This document shows, piece after piece, positions 52,560-64,000 of a DNA stretch of 64,000 bases. The notes under the pieces are model-generated. The model saw only the letters and a list, made by a program, of their open reading frames with translations, made no database searches and was not told where the DNA came from. The stretch spans positions 7,787,671 to 7,851,670 of the forward strand of contig NC_087064.1 of assembly GCF_963678635.1 (NCBI RefSeq), given 5' to 3'. Origin of the DNA: Symsagittifera roscoffensis. Lineage: Eukaryota; Xenacoelomorpha; Acoela; Convolutidae. The stretch's first letter is position 1. Every line of letters begins with the position of its first letter. The position numbers and the translations under genes were made by a program.

Positions 52560-53350
52560 GGTTTCATCCATATTTAACCTGCTTGTTGCTCTTTGAAAGT
52601 ACTTAAATGTCGAATCAAGACAAGTCACTGTTCTCATTAGGTGTTTTGAGCGTGAATTGAAGATTAGGGGGCAATTTGTTGGCAGCTTGCAATACCACGC
52701 TTGGGTCGTCTTTTAAAGTGCTCACAGTATCGTCTAGATATCATAAAAAAATTTTACTTCTGCTATGATCAGCTCACAGTCAGACTTCCTATAGCACATG
52801 TTGTGAACCAATTTTTTTCTGATATGCCTTTTTTTTTTCCTCATCATAATCTAAATGATATCAATTCAAACAACCCTCACGTTCACTGCCTTGCATCTGA
52901 AAGTCACCCTTATATCGCATTAAGCATTTTCTAATAATTCCTCTGGAATATCAACCTTCTGGTCAATCCATGGCCAATACAGCCATAGCCAAACCATCCG
53001 TGTGTACATACCATTTGTCGTTGCTCTTAAAATGGACAATACTAACAGCCATTAACAAAAGGCGTACATTCAATTTTACAAGTCAAGTGGCTCACTCTGG
53101 CTGTATAATTTTTTAGGAGCAAGGTCAATGGACCCCTCGAGTGGAAATTTTGTGTCCAAGTTTTTCACATCCAAGGAAAAAATAATCTCATCAGAGTCTA
53201 AATTGGTATTCTCTATCATATCCCTAGCTGCTTTAGTGATGGTCTCAATATTTGCACACTCGATTTTATCTAAAAATGAACTAGTAAATTGTTCATTTTC
53301 TCTTAGGACCTACCGCGGAGTAGAGAACAGGTCGTAGTGGTGTATCCTTT
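52560..53350 (-). pseudogene. decayed Penelope-like reverse transcriptase
   Basis: Minus-strand blocks in order: TPLRPVLYS (about 53325-53350), EIIFSLDVKNLDTKFPLEGS (about 53140-53200), HTDGLAMAV (about 52985-53010), YLDDT with YLDD at 52729-52740, then PPNLQFTLKT and N-x4-L. These follow the palm order of Penelope-type reverse transcriptases (LRPV, SFDVVSLFTNVP, TDGxAMGSP, Y/FVDD, HPNIKFT). Stops and shifts lie between blocks, so it is dead. Confidence 0.65.
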
Positions 53351-56300
53351 TTTTTGAATTTTGGCCAGTCCAAAAGGTCATGCAGCCTGACCACCAGTTG
53401 ACCTCAACCTCGCTCGTAAGTATTACATAAATTCATCCCTTTTCACAAGTTTTTTTTGCAATTTTTAGGGCAGTTTAATTATTCAAATTATTGTGTCTCT
53501 CAAATTGTTCTGATTTTAGCAATTGGGTCAGATTTGCTTCGTAAGGGTGATTTTTCCTGACGCAAAACCCAACCCTCTTATCAAAAGGTATCGCCGCTAG
53601 TTTTTTTTCTACAAAAAATACCGCCACCGCCTAAAACTTTTTCCCAAGAATAAATCTCAGGTACGCCGGTGGTAAATACACTATGTTCATTGGAATACTA
53701 GCCACGAGAAAAAAAAACCACAATGCGCTAACAGCGTAGATCCCAAAAAGAAACAACCAACCTCACTTTGGGGCCGGCTTGTCGTCCTTCTGTTGTCTAT
53801 CCGCGGCTACTCGCTTCGCATGTGCCCTGCGACGGGTCTGTTAAGGTTTTTTCTTGGTTTTTCTTTTTTTGACAATCAACGCGGACAACAGTTCGTTGTG
53901 CTCCCAAACTAGGCGCAAAGACTTTCGTTGGAGTTCGTGTTGTTGGTTGAGCTCGCTATACACTACAAATATCTCGGTTTGACCCTTCTTTTACAATTTG
54001 GAGACCAAAAACTTTTTGTCGAAATGATCATGATCCACGTTTTTATGAATTCCCCCTTTACGTTCGGGGAAACCTTCCTTCGACAATAAATGGTGGCTCG
54101 AATATGGTCCTTTCTCTGTCTTCTAGATTCTTGATTAGACGATTGTGCTAGCGGAAAAATTGTTTGTTCTGTAATTAGTCAAGAAAAATTGTTAATAACC
54201 TCGGGCCACAATACCGAATTATCTTCTCCCCTCAGTGGGCTTCTATCAAGCAAGTTTAACAGATTTTTGTCGCCGTTTACTTGGTTAAGATTCAATGCTA
54301 GGCCCAGAACGGCTGTGATGCGCCCGAATACCTTCTTTTTTCCTCTGCCGCGAGGTCTTCCAAGCTGTAAGAACTTCCTGCAACGATATATAACGTTTTC
54401 CAAATGAAACAATCAGAATTGTAAGAAAAACATTTTTTCACTTCATTTTCTCAAAAATTTGAGGAATTAAAAATTTTCTTTTTTTTAAGGCAAAATAAGT
54501 CTCCTTACGGGTAAAACAGGTCAAACTTCAAGCTTTTGTTTTTTCTGGGGTCTAAAATCGCGAAAGTTGTTGCGGAGAAAACTTTTAAACTGTGAACTCA
54601 AACATTTTCGGAACTGTACTCATCGTCAGGTTGAAAAAAATGATATGAACTGATTCACAGACGTTGAAACACCAAAAAGACAACAAATTTTTCTAAGCAA
54701 AAAAATAAAATTTTAACCTCAACCAAATTAAAAATTTAATAGTTTAAAATTTTGTAATATTTACTTTTCATTGAATTTTTTGAAATGTTTTTTTTTTTAC
54801 TTAGCATTTTCTTTAAATTAATTTTTCATTTTTACAAATTTTTTTTATCTCAGTTTTCCGTTTTGGTGCAGAAGTTTCTACGAGTTTTCTCCTTCAATTA
54901 ATTTACTTAAAGGTCGTAAAACCTAACTGTTTTCTGAGTAAAAATTATTCAATCATTGTTTTGTCCATGGGTTTTGTCCATGGGTCTCATTGGGTTTTTC
55001 CCATATTGAGGTACTCCTAAACAGTCGAAGAACCGTTCCCTCAATAACTTTTTTTTGTATTGTAAAGGAGCACAACTTCTGAAATTCAGTATTGTGTCAG
55101 TGTCAGAGGGTTTCTGATACCAATCACATGTGACTTTTTTCCTTGAGTCCGCTTACTTTTTGAATCCAAGAAGATAAAATTTCCCTGGATAGCTGGTTTC
55201 TTAAGAGCAATCTTGTGTGTAAATTTGGGTGCAATTGATACCCTTTCTGCAAAACAATTAATGGGTCATCACTCACAGATGGTCCTTTCACGTTGTTCTA
55301 TGCATGCCTACACGGACAGAATGTGTCAGAAAAGTTTGCATAATCGGATTTTGATAAATTTCCACAGTTTACCTGATACCAATTCAAGCAAGTGCATTCA
55401 AAGTCGAGATTACTTACTGCCACTTTTAACAGCTTTTCATTGTCTTGCGTGATAATTCTGGTGGCGTAGCTTATTTGTACACTGTTTTATTGCTATTGTA
55501 ATTGCTTTTTAAGCAAGACATTTTTGTCAATTTAATCCCTTCAAGAGAAGTACTCTTATTGGATTCCAATGCAGTTGTTTCCAGGACTTCCCTAGCCATT
55601 TGCGTTTCGTTTCAGTGTTTTCCCCCTTATTTTTTTTCAAATTACTGTGCCAACACTGTATTGAGATAATCATATGAGCTGCCAGACAGAGAAAGAATCG
55701 GTCGAAGATGCTTCCCCTCTTTGTGGACGTTCGCCAAAACAAACAATCTGGTAGACTGCACCCCAGTTAAGCGCAATCTAGTGTAGAGTGCAGCACTGGT
55801 CTAATTTTTTTCATTACAAGCATTTCTTTTTTGTGGTCTTTTTCAATTTTTATGCCAACACTATCTGTGAAATGTTTTGCTGACTAACTTGCTGTGACTG
55901 CAATAGCTCGTGTAAGTTTGCCTTGTAAGTGATCCTCTTCACTACACAAAAAACTCCACCGAGGACCATTGTCATTTAAAAACTTTCAGGCTTTTCAATT
56001 CCTTTAACCGAAAGAGTCTGTTTCACTTTTTATAAAAATGATTTTAATTGCCACTCCCATCTCACATTAATTATCACCTGGTACTATGAACTATCAAAAA
56101 CTAGAAATCAGGTTCTTTAAAAAAATCTGAAAAAAATTATCAAAATTAGCAGAGAAAAAATTATTAAATTTATCACAAACTGGACGTTTGGGTCCAAAAC
56201 TAAGACTTCCTGAACCATTGTGACAAAATGTTGACATCCAAATGCTTACCGACCTATCAATCTGGTTCCGCAGTGGTATTTTTTGTCTCTCTGACAGCTT

Positions 56301-57300
56301 CTCAAGCTTATTTGAGTGCTTTGTCTTCAGCTTCGAAGCCTTGCACCTCTCTTCCTGGTTTAAATAGTATACGATTGAGGAACACCATTCTCATGAATAT
56401 CTCTTCTCACTGCCTACTTTGCCATTGCTAGCTTCTCTGAAGCCTTCTTATCCTCTTTTTTTTTGCTTGGCTCAAACCATATCTCAAGAGCTTAAGTTGA
56501 AACGCATGCACATTTGATCCGAAAACACGCCATTCTCCGGCACGCCAAACCTTCACCCTTAGGGCATTTTGTCAAAATTTAGTTCAATGGAAAATTGTAT
56601 GTACTTTATTTAGGTGTTTTAAACAGTCTATCATGGCAGTTTTTGTTTTAGAATCCAGTTTAGAAATCGGGGTGGCAACACTATTGCTGTCATTTTACCT
56701 CCACTGCAGGCCATTAGCACTTAAGCCCACGCGACACTCACCAAGGAAAAAGACTATAACCACTGCTTGTCACGATTTATCCGGATCTTCCCTTCCCATT
56801 CTCCCCACTCCTCGGGCCTTTGCTCAGCGGCGATCCTGCGATATTTGTTTAATCTTGATCGTATTTTCGAAAAAAAACACCGTGCAATGGTTCCCTTATG
56901 GAAACTAAAAACCAATAAAGACCCATTTATTAAAAATTTGAACAAAACTACCGAATCGAGATAAAAACAATAAAACAAAAAAAAACTTTACTTGGTCGAA
57001 AAATACAATGAAAAATACGCGAAGAACTCTTTTTCGAAAAAAAATCAGTAATTTTTTAAAAGATGATAAAAGGTTTAAAAAATTAACTCGGGTGATATTT
57101 ATACTTACAATTGAACGCTGATCAAAATTTAGAATAAGTTTCTATGATTAATTTAAAAAAAGCAACGTATGGTAAATTATAATGGAAGAAATTAGAGTTT
57201 AGTTATGATAAGACTGCACCTCCATATTTCATTTAGTTTACAAAGACAATTTTTGCTTTGATTATGCTTCGTTTTAAATTTAACTAGCGGCTCTTTGCAG
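53351..57300. other. AT-rich stretch, no gene recognised
   Basis: Minus-strand peptides rich in Lys/Arg at about 53770-53960 (for example RRRAHAKRVAADRQQK; ELQRKSLRLVWEHNELL) may be the N-terminal part of the adjacent Penelope-like element. Other frames have no support. Confidence 0.4.
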
Positions 57301-57329
57301 CTGACGCTACTCCTGAAAATTGATGTCGG

Positions 57330-58170
57330 CGTTGACTCGATGGATACCTGAATGATGGATAGATGGCTGAAAGGATGGCCGGTTGAATGGATAGCATAGC
57401 AAAAGGGTGCTTGGAAAGACGGCTCAATGGATGAAAGGCTTGAAAAATATGGCTGGATGTATGAATGTTTGGATACTTGAATAGATGGATAGCTTGATAG
57501 ATTGTCGGAAGGAGGGATACTTGAAGGGTTAGAAGTCGGCATTGATTGATGGACGACGGATGGCTAGATGAATATAGGGCGTGATGGTTGGCTTATTGGA
57601 TGGGATGGATAAATGATAGATGGCTTGAATGATAAATAGTTGAATAGAAATTTGGCTAAAGAAAAAGGTGATTTAAGGTATGGTAAGTTGGATAGATTGC
57701 TTGTTTTTTTTTGTATGCTGGATCAATGAACGAATGATTTATTGCTAGGTTGTTGGATCGCTGGAAGGATGATTAAGGCTGGAAGAATGGATGAAAGGTT
57801 ATTTTACAGATAGAAAATTGGGTGGTTGGCTGCGGATTGATAGCTAGATAGATTTATGGATAATTGAATGGAGAAATGGCAGGACGGACAGCTGGAACAA
57901 CAAATAAATAGATGGTTTGATGGTTGGTTTTAAATCTTGCTGGCTAGGTGATTGAATGATTAAGGGAAGGCCAGACAAACAGAAGGCTTGACGGATGGAC
58001 GGGCAAACTAGTGAATGGTAGCTTCTACAGCCGGCTGGCTGAATGAATGCTTAGATAGATGAATGACTGGTTTGATGGATAGCTGGTTTCATGGAATGTT
58101 GGGAAGATTATTGGAGGAATGAATGATTGATTGGACGGTTAGCCGGCAGTAAGATTGAATGGCTGGATAG
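57330..58170. repeat. degenerate (GGAT/GGCT)n array, second copy
   Basis: Words such as gatggatagatggctgaa and ggatgg, more diverged than the array at 27130-28035 but in the same orientation. Confidence 0.8.
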
Positions 58171-58174
58171 AACA

Positions 58175-59185
58175 CAACTTTGCACTGTGCTGCGTTACCG
58201 TTCTCCTTGCTGTCTTGCCTTGCGTTCTCCTGTTTTGCACTGCTCTACTGTGCCTTACGGCTCCTCGCAGTGTCCTTCAATCCGCTGCCTTTTTTGGCCT
58301 GGCCCTTTTACGCCCTAACTGGTCTGGCTTTGCGCTGCACGACCTTGTGTTGAGCTGATGTACCCTGCCTTGCCCCTTCCCGTAGTGACCTGCTTTCTCC
58401 TGCCCTATTTTGGTTTTCACCTCATCGCCTTGTCCTGCCTTGCTGTCTTCCTCGTTGCCCAACCTTGATTAACTATACTTTGCCTGGCCATCCGCTAATC
58501 CGACCCTCTTTGTGCTGTCTTGCTTTCAGCTGTCTTGCCTTGCGCTGCCCTACCATGCCTTGTCCCTATTCGCGATGACCTGCATTGCGCTGCCCTATCT
58601 TGGCTTTGCCCCCTTTTCACCCTACCTTGTCTGGCTTTGCCCTGGACCTTGTCCTTATTGGCGCTGTCGTGCGCTGCCCTGCATTGCTCTCTTCGCCCAA
58701 CCTATGCCTTCCACCTTCTCGCCCTGTCTTGCCATGTAACTTCTCGCCTTGCCCTGCCTGGCTTTACGTTGCCCTGCCCGGACTTGCTCTGCCCTATCCT
58801 GCATTGCCGCTCGTCGACCTGCCCGCGCTGCCCCACCTTGCCTTTTGCTCTCCTGTTTAGCCTTGCGCTGCCTTGCCCTTCGCGTCGTACCATGCCTGGC
58901 ACTCCCTACCTTGCGTTGCCCTTTCTCACTCATCTTCGCCCTGCCTTGCACTCAAGTAACGAGGCCCTAACCTTGCACTCACCTATATTCGCCCTAACTT
59001 GCTCTGCGCTGCCTGGGCCTTTCTTATTCTCGCCCTTCCTTGCGCTGCCTCATTCTGCCGCTTCTATGCCTACCTGCCTTGCGCTGCGCTATCCAGCCGT
59101 TTCGCGCCCTGCCCCACCTTGCCGCTTCTCGATTTGCTTTCGACTGCCCTGTCATGCGCTGCCGTGATTTGCGCTCAAATCTTAT
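58175..59185. repeat. degenerate (CCTTGCGCTGCC)n array, second copy
   Basis: About 1 kb of ccttgcgctgccctgcc-like words directly after the GGAT array. Long open frames on both strands (for example 58520-59167) are Leu/Pro/Cys- or Arg/Gln-rich repeat translations, not genes. Confidence 0.85.
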
Positions 59186-59679
59186 TAGGAAGAGCAAAAA
59201 GCAACACTGCTTTAATCTGCTAAGCTTCGTAATTTTTGAAAGCTTAAACATGAAACATATTGTATAACCTGAATATATGGAGAAAGGTAGACGCATCTGA
59301 ATAAATCAGATTTCATTAATTTCAAACATACACTTGCATGTTTCGAAAAAATTGCCTTTAGCAACTGAAGCGTATGTATTTTTTAATCTTCGCCCGTAGT
59401 TTATTCTTCTCCATAGCTTAAGCCAAAAAATTGTATGGGCAGCTATTTTTGTGACAGTATATCAAAATAAACAAGAATTTTCAATTTCATTTTATTATAT
59501 TTGGCCGATATGCTCAGTTTTGCCGCAACAATGACTGAAATTAGAGGAGTAAAAATTAAAATAGCAGTCCACAGAACTGGAGCTTACCAACAAAAAACTA
59601 AAATGCATAAACAGTAAAAAAAAATTAGAAAAACCAATTAGTTTGACAGTTTTGTCAACAATAGTTTATTTGAAGCAAA

Positions 59680-60330
59680 AAAAAATAAATTAGAGAACAA
59701 ACTGAAAGAATGACCAAAGACATAAGAAATAATTTTGCGAAAAAGTTGGGTTAAAAAATACAACGGTATCAATAACGGCGCGGTTGTGGTTTTCGGAAGG
59801 CGGTACGGCAGCCTCAGCATTGCTATTAAAATCGCAAATCCATCTATTCAGTTGAAATAGGTTATATTCAGAGTGATGGTAGACCAGCAAATTACAGACA
59901 AAATGGAACAGTGTTAGCCTGTTGCTGTGCAAGTTACAATTTTTTTGTTAATTTTGAAATTTGCTTTCATACTAAATACTTTGGATAAATTAGTTTGGAA
60001 ATTGTTTTTCTAGTAATACCTTCTCAGCAGAGAAAAATAAAATTACAAGAAACCATCCAGAGTGAAAAAATTATCATGGAAAACTTTTGAGATTAAAAAA
60101 GCAGAGTATTATTATCGGGGCGCAAATGAGTTTTCCCGATAACGGTACAACAACCTAAGCTTTCCCCTAAAAATCTTAACTCAAGTCTGATCAGTTGAAA
60201 TAAGTTAAATTTATTGTGATGGAAGATAAGCGAGCATAAAACAAAAAGCAATACTGATAACAAGTTGAAGTGCAAGTAGCACGGAATGTCCCGATCATTG
60301 TAAGAAAATCATGTTTAAATTGCGTCATTG
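59680..60330. repeat. diverged direct duplication of about 300 bp
   Basis: About 59750-59930 and 60085-60285 share 'tcagttgaaata(g/a)gtta', 'gtgatgg(t/a)aga', 'ggtac(g/a)gcagcc'-like words in order. Non-coding. Confidence 0.5.
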
Positions 60331-60630
60331 GTAGATTGCGTCTTTTTTTGTTGGTGGTGTGATGATGGAATCTAAACGAAGGTCTAGAATTTTGCTGTAA
60401 TAATATTTTAGGTAAGTTTGACAGCATATTTATTCAAAGAACAAATAAGATAGGCCCATTTTTGTCAACTTTGTTTTGATTTCTTCAATTTTGTTCCCAA
60501 AACAGCGCTTAATATTAGAAAACTTCTTTTTTTTTAAATTATAACCAAATTTCTCGGCTAAACTAGATTTTAAGACTCGTATTATGGGCTTATGATGATT
60601 CTAATATAAGTATTGCAACCTTTTTTTTAA

Positions 60631-60690
60631 AACTCTTATACTAAATACTATAAGCTGAAATTATACTAAATACTATAAGCTGCAAACAAT
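60631..60690. repeat. short tandem duplication
   Basis: The word ttatactaaatactataagc occurs twice, 26 bases apart. Confidence 0.8.
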
Positions 60691-61476
60691 TTTTTTTTCT
60701 CGACACTGAGAAAGTATTTTACCAATCACGACTAAAAAGGTTTTAATATGAAAAATCACTAGAGCAAATCCGATGATAGGTTGCTGTAACCGATTCTGCG
60801 GAATGAAAAAAAAACACATGGTTTCAAAATTCTGGAAAATTAAATCCTGATGATGCATAAAATGTGCAAAACATCTGAAAAGGAAAAATTTTAAAAAACA
60901 TTGATGGTTTATAGCGGTCAGAAAAAACTAGTGAGCAAAAAGTGTGACAGACTGCGATGTCATCAAAGGTTGAACAAAAAACAAAAGTAAGAAAATTTTA
61001 GCCTTGAAAAAAAAATAATCCTTTTTTAGGAAAAAGTAGCTATATCCTACATATTATGAGCGAAACATAAACTAAAACCAAAACATCACTCGAATTGTTG
61101 AGAAAAAAAGGTTATTTATTATTCAGATACATAATTAATCAATTCTCAGTTATTTGGTTTAATAAATCTGGTATTAGATAGTTCAACTTCATGAAATTCT
61201 AGATTTCTTTGGAACCATTTTGCCGCAACGGCAGCAAGACTTGCGGTATTGTTTTCCTGTAAGGCACAAATTTGCCTGCAGATTCTTATCGAAGCCGGCT
61301 TTCAAATATTCAATTTTTATATTTCAAAGAGAGTCTATCCGCGAAGTTGCTTTAATACTTTGGATAAATTTTTCTAATGAGTACCTCAAAAAAAATTCCA
61401 TTTCCAATGCATGCATGATGTTAGAATTGTGATTAAATTCGTAAGTTTAGAAACAAGTTTTTCAAATACCTGTATG

Positions 61477-61714
61477 CAGGGGCGGATTTAGGGGGGGGGG
61501 GGCGGTGGTGGGGCGGACGCCTTTTCTCAGGGATTCGACCCCCTGCCGACCCTTTGGTACTTTTTAGGAAATCCATTTTTGCCGACCGACCCTAAAATTT
61601 TTCTAAAGGCGCCTTTGGCGCCAATATATACTAACTTTGTCAAAATTTTTCAAAAAGTGCCAAAAAACGGCTTTTTTGACCTATTTTTTCTTTCAAAAAT
61701 TGCATCCGCCCCTG
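61477..61714. mobile_element. hAT-type MITE
   Basis: 238 bp with 11-bp inverted termini CAGGGGCGGAT/ATCCGCCCCTG. Flanks are cctgtatg (61469-61476) and cctgaatg (61715-61722), an 8-bp target duplication with one mismatch. It contains a G13-14 run near 61490-61502 and no gene. Confidence 0.9.
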
Positions 61715-61722
61715 CCTGAATG

Positions 61723-63640
61723 CATCACAATTTTTTTTCAAATAGCATTTTGAGTTCGAGCGCCGAGCAAATAGTCAAACCGAAGCTTTTGGTTTTGCGC
61801 ATCAATTAAAATTTTTGACGAATACAGCCTTTAAGACACAGAGTCTTTTGTTAAACAGCAAAACACTGCATTTAATTATTATAAAGCAAACATAATCCAA
61901 AAGCCTTTCAAAATTGACCCGATTTTCGACCTGTTTTCCAAGGTATTTGATATTAGAAGTCTCGGACAGCACACTGTTCTCAAGCTGCTGGCTGCTGGCA
62001 AATATTCTCCGGATCTAAAAACTTATCCCCTACAATCCGTGACAAAAATCGATCTTTAAATAAGGTTTATTCAACGGCTTAGCATTATCGTAATAATGTA
62101 CCAGGCAACAAATACCTCCCTTTTACAATTGGTATTTAAAAAAATCGAAATCAAACCTAACTTATCATTTTAGAGCGGGTCCGATTTTTAACCATCTTCA
62201 AAGAACATTTTCTGTTCAAATCCCAGCTCATTTTAGAGTGGGTACGGCTATCGACAGAAACGAACTCATCTTTAGCGGAGCGACTGATTATTCTTACGAC
62301 AAAACTGGTTTTTAATTAAACTCAAACACCTTTGAATTCAAGAAATTGGTGTCGAAATAACATATGTGATGATGATGATGATGATAACTGTAATTTTTTC
62401 CTTCGAACTTGTCTTTTAACTTTGATAATTTTAAATGCTATAATTTAATTTCCTTCGAGGTCAAAATTTTCCCTCTAATTTTTTCTCCGAGCATCAATTT
62501 GTTTTATTCAGATTAGAAACGACACTCTTGGGAGTTTACACATGAAAAAAAATTTTAGAAGAAAAACTGATTTACTTAACGTTTCTACTCAATTGTTTTC
62601 TCGTCGCGCACGAAGACATTAATAAAAAAGAGAAATTTCTCTAATGATTGATGACAGCATTGGGGAGTAAAATGAAGTGCATAAATAATGCATAAGGTAT
62701 TCTTGAAGAAAGAAAACAGTTTTATGTAGCCTTAATAGATGCAATGTCACCAACATACCATGCACACAAACACATCGGACTAATGTCACATGGTTGAACA
62801 AATGTCAGGGGTGCAGTACTATTCTATACAGGCTGCTGGGAGAAATAAGCCAGATTGAGAACCAAAAATGAAAGATAAATCGACACAACTACAGTCATAC
62901 TGCAAGTATTATTGATTTATCCCGCCACAGACACTATAGAGGAAAGTACACAAAAAAAATAAACAAAAAGCGATTAGATTATTTTCCAAATATTCCCAAA
63001 ATTTGTTTTCATACATCGCTATCTTTCATCATCATCAGCTCCCTTGATAGTAACATCAGACTGTGTCACCCCTGTTTGTTTATTTGTTTCTGGCTGGTCT
63101 ACCCCGATTCCTAATTTTTAATATCCCTTTTATGTCTCTTATACGGATAGAATTTTCTCAACTCCCATAATTCGAATAAGTCAAAACGAGTTTACGCGCT
63201 TAACCAACGGTAAACGAGCTCTGTAAATAACGAGGTTGGCTGATATAAAAAGAAAACCCTCCATTGAACAAATTCATTTAAAGGTGAGAATTTTTCTAGT
63301 TTTTTGTTAAAATGCTTCCAAATTTTTATACTTTTTGTTCCGAAAAAAAGACAGAATAATTGTGTTCGATGTGCTCTTTCAAAAAGTTTTCGAATTTTGC
63401 ATTAACTAAGATAATGATAGCCTGAGCTAAAAAAAATTTAACTTGATGCTTCATTTGTGATATGGCTTGTCACTAAAAAAAAAATTTTCCTTAAAATTGT
63501 AAATTTACCCAATGAAGGGTAATTCAAGCGCGCAAGTTTTTCAATTTTCTTTTAACGCGTAACGCAAGAGGCGAGTTAATCCGTCAATCAAAATATTGCG
63601 TAGTTTTTTATTCAATTTTCGACGCAAAAGGCGACGATAA
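61723..63640. other. AT-rich stretch with a (GAT)n microsatellite
   Basis: No gene recognised. A (gat)6 tract stands at about 62368-62386. Confidence 0.5.
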
Positions 63641-63649
63641 CTTTTTAGA

Positions 63650-63945
63650 TAATATTTTTTTTTGCTAGTGGCAATTGAAATCCCCACACACATTTCGCCC
63701 TTCTTAAATCTAGTGGCACATTTCGCCCCTCACACATTTCCCCTTTGATTGTTTCACACATTTCTTTCTCGCACGTTTCGCCCTTACTTATTACACAGTT
63801 AATTAACGCCGCTTTCTTAATGTACATTTTAGGGGCGAAATGTGCCAATAATTTATGAGGGGCGAAACGTGTGAGGGGCGAAATGGTTCTAGGACGACAA
63901 GCCGACGGGACTTCAAGCCGAAGGGACTTCAGGCCAAAATTTAAA
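63650..63945. repeat. inverted cluster of CACATTTCGCCCCT words
   Basis: The word cacatttcgccc(ct) occurs at about 63688, 63716 and, changed, 63740 and 63766, then in reverse complement (ggggcgaaatgtg, ggggcgaaacgtg, ggggcgaaatgg) at about 63832, 63860 and 63876. Two to three 'aagccgaagggacttca' words follow to 63940. It could fold into a large hairpin and may be the end of a transposon cut by the window. Confidence 0.7.
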
Positions 63946-64000
63946 CTTTTAAGCACCTCAAATCACTATTTTTTTATCTGTAAAACGTTGCTTCTCAAAA

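Noticed and set aside
54179-54412. 77-codon minus frame with a basic stretch
   Set aside because: No recognisable domain, splice site or neighbour; overlapped by an equal frame on the other strand.
58520-59167. 215-codon plus-strand frame
   Set aside because: Translation of a simple C/T-rich repeat, with equally long frames on the other strand.

Overview
The window looks like nuclear DNA of an invertebrate animal; the species cannot be fixed from sequence alone. It is AT-rich, has long introns with GT-AG splice sites, carries tRNA-derived SINEs and MITEs with target-site duplications, and holds a large decayed LTR retrotransposon. Three host genes are recognisable, all on the minus strand: a queuine tRNA-ribosyltransferase catalytic subunit (QTRT1, 25.2-26.5 kb), a class I myosin of the MYO1D type (12 exons, 7.4-23.3 kb) and a CDC7 kinase (1.9-3.5 kb). 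A tRNA-Pro(UGG) gene lies in a myosin intron.

The myosin is the most interesting host gene. Twelve exons join in frame to 1146 codons with every intron phase consistent. The motor fold, converter, IQ lever arm and TH1 tail are all present, yet the positions of the P-loop, switch I and switch II have each lost their defining residues. It reads as an intact gene for a myosin whose motor should not bind or hydrolyse ATP. One of its introns is GC-AG and the protein has a Ser/Thr/Asn-rich N-terminal extension of about 120-145 residues.

From 30.9 to 51.5 kb lies one giant, decayed Ty3/gypsy-type element on the minus strand, visibly less AT-rich than its surroundings. In its own 5'-to-3' order it has a terminal repeat, a 25-bp minisatellite, gag with a CCHC knuckle, an aspartic protease, reverse transcriptase, RNase H and integrase. 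Then comes about 8.7 kb of broken coding sequence that I cannot assign to any known env or pol family, apart from one SGNH/GDSL hydrolase-like domain, and finally a second terminal repeat. Frameshifts and stops run throughout, so this copy is dead.

The other sequence is repeats. A tRNA-Lys-derived SINE family is clustered in myosin intron 1. Five MITE or foldback elements are visible, most with 7-8 bp target duplications and one nested in a SINE. Two composite simple-repeat arrays, at 27-28 kb and 57-59 kb, share the same order and orientation. A LINE fragment lies near 4 kb and a decayed Penelope-type reverse transcriptase near 53 kb. Beyond 53.4 kb I see no host gene; 53.4-57.2 kb and 59.2-64 kb are AT-rich sequence with repeats.
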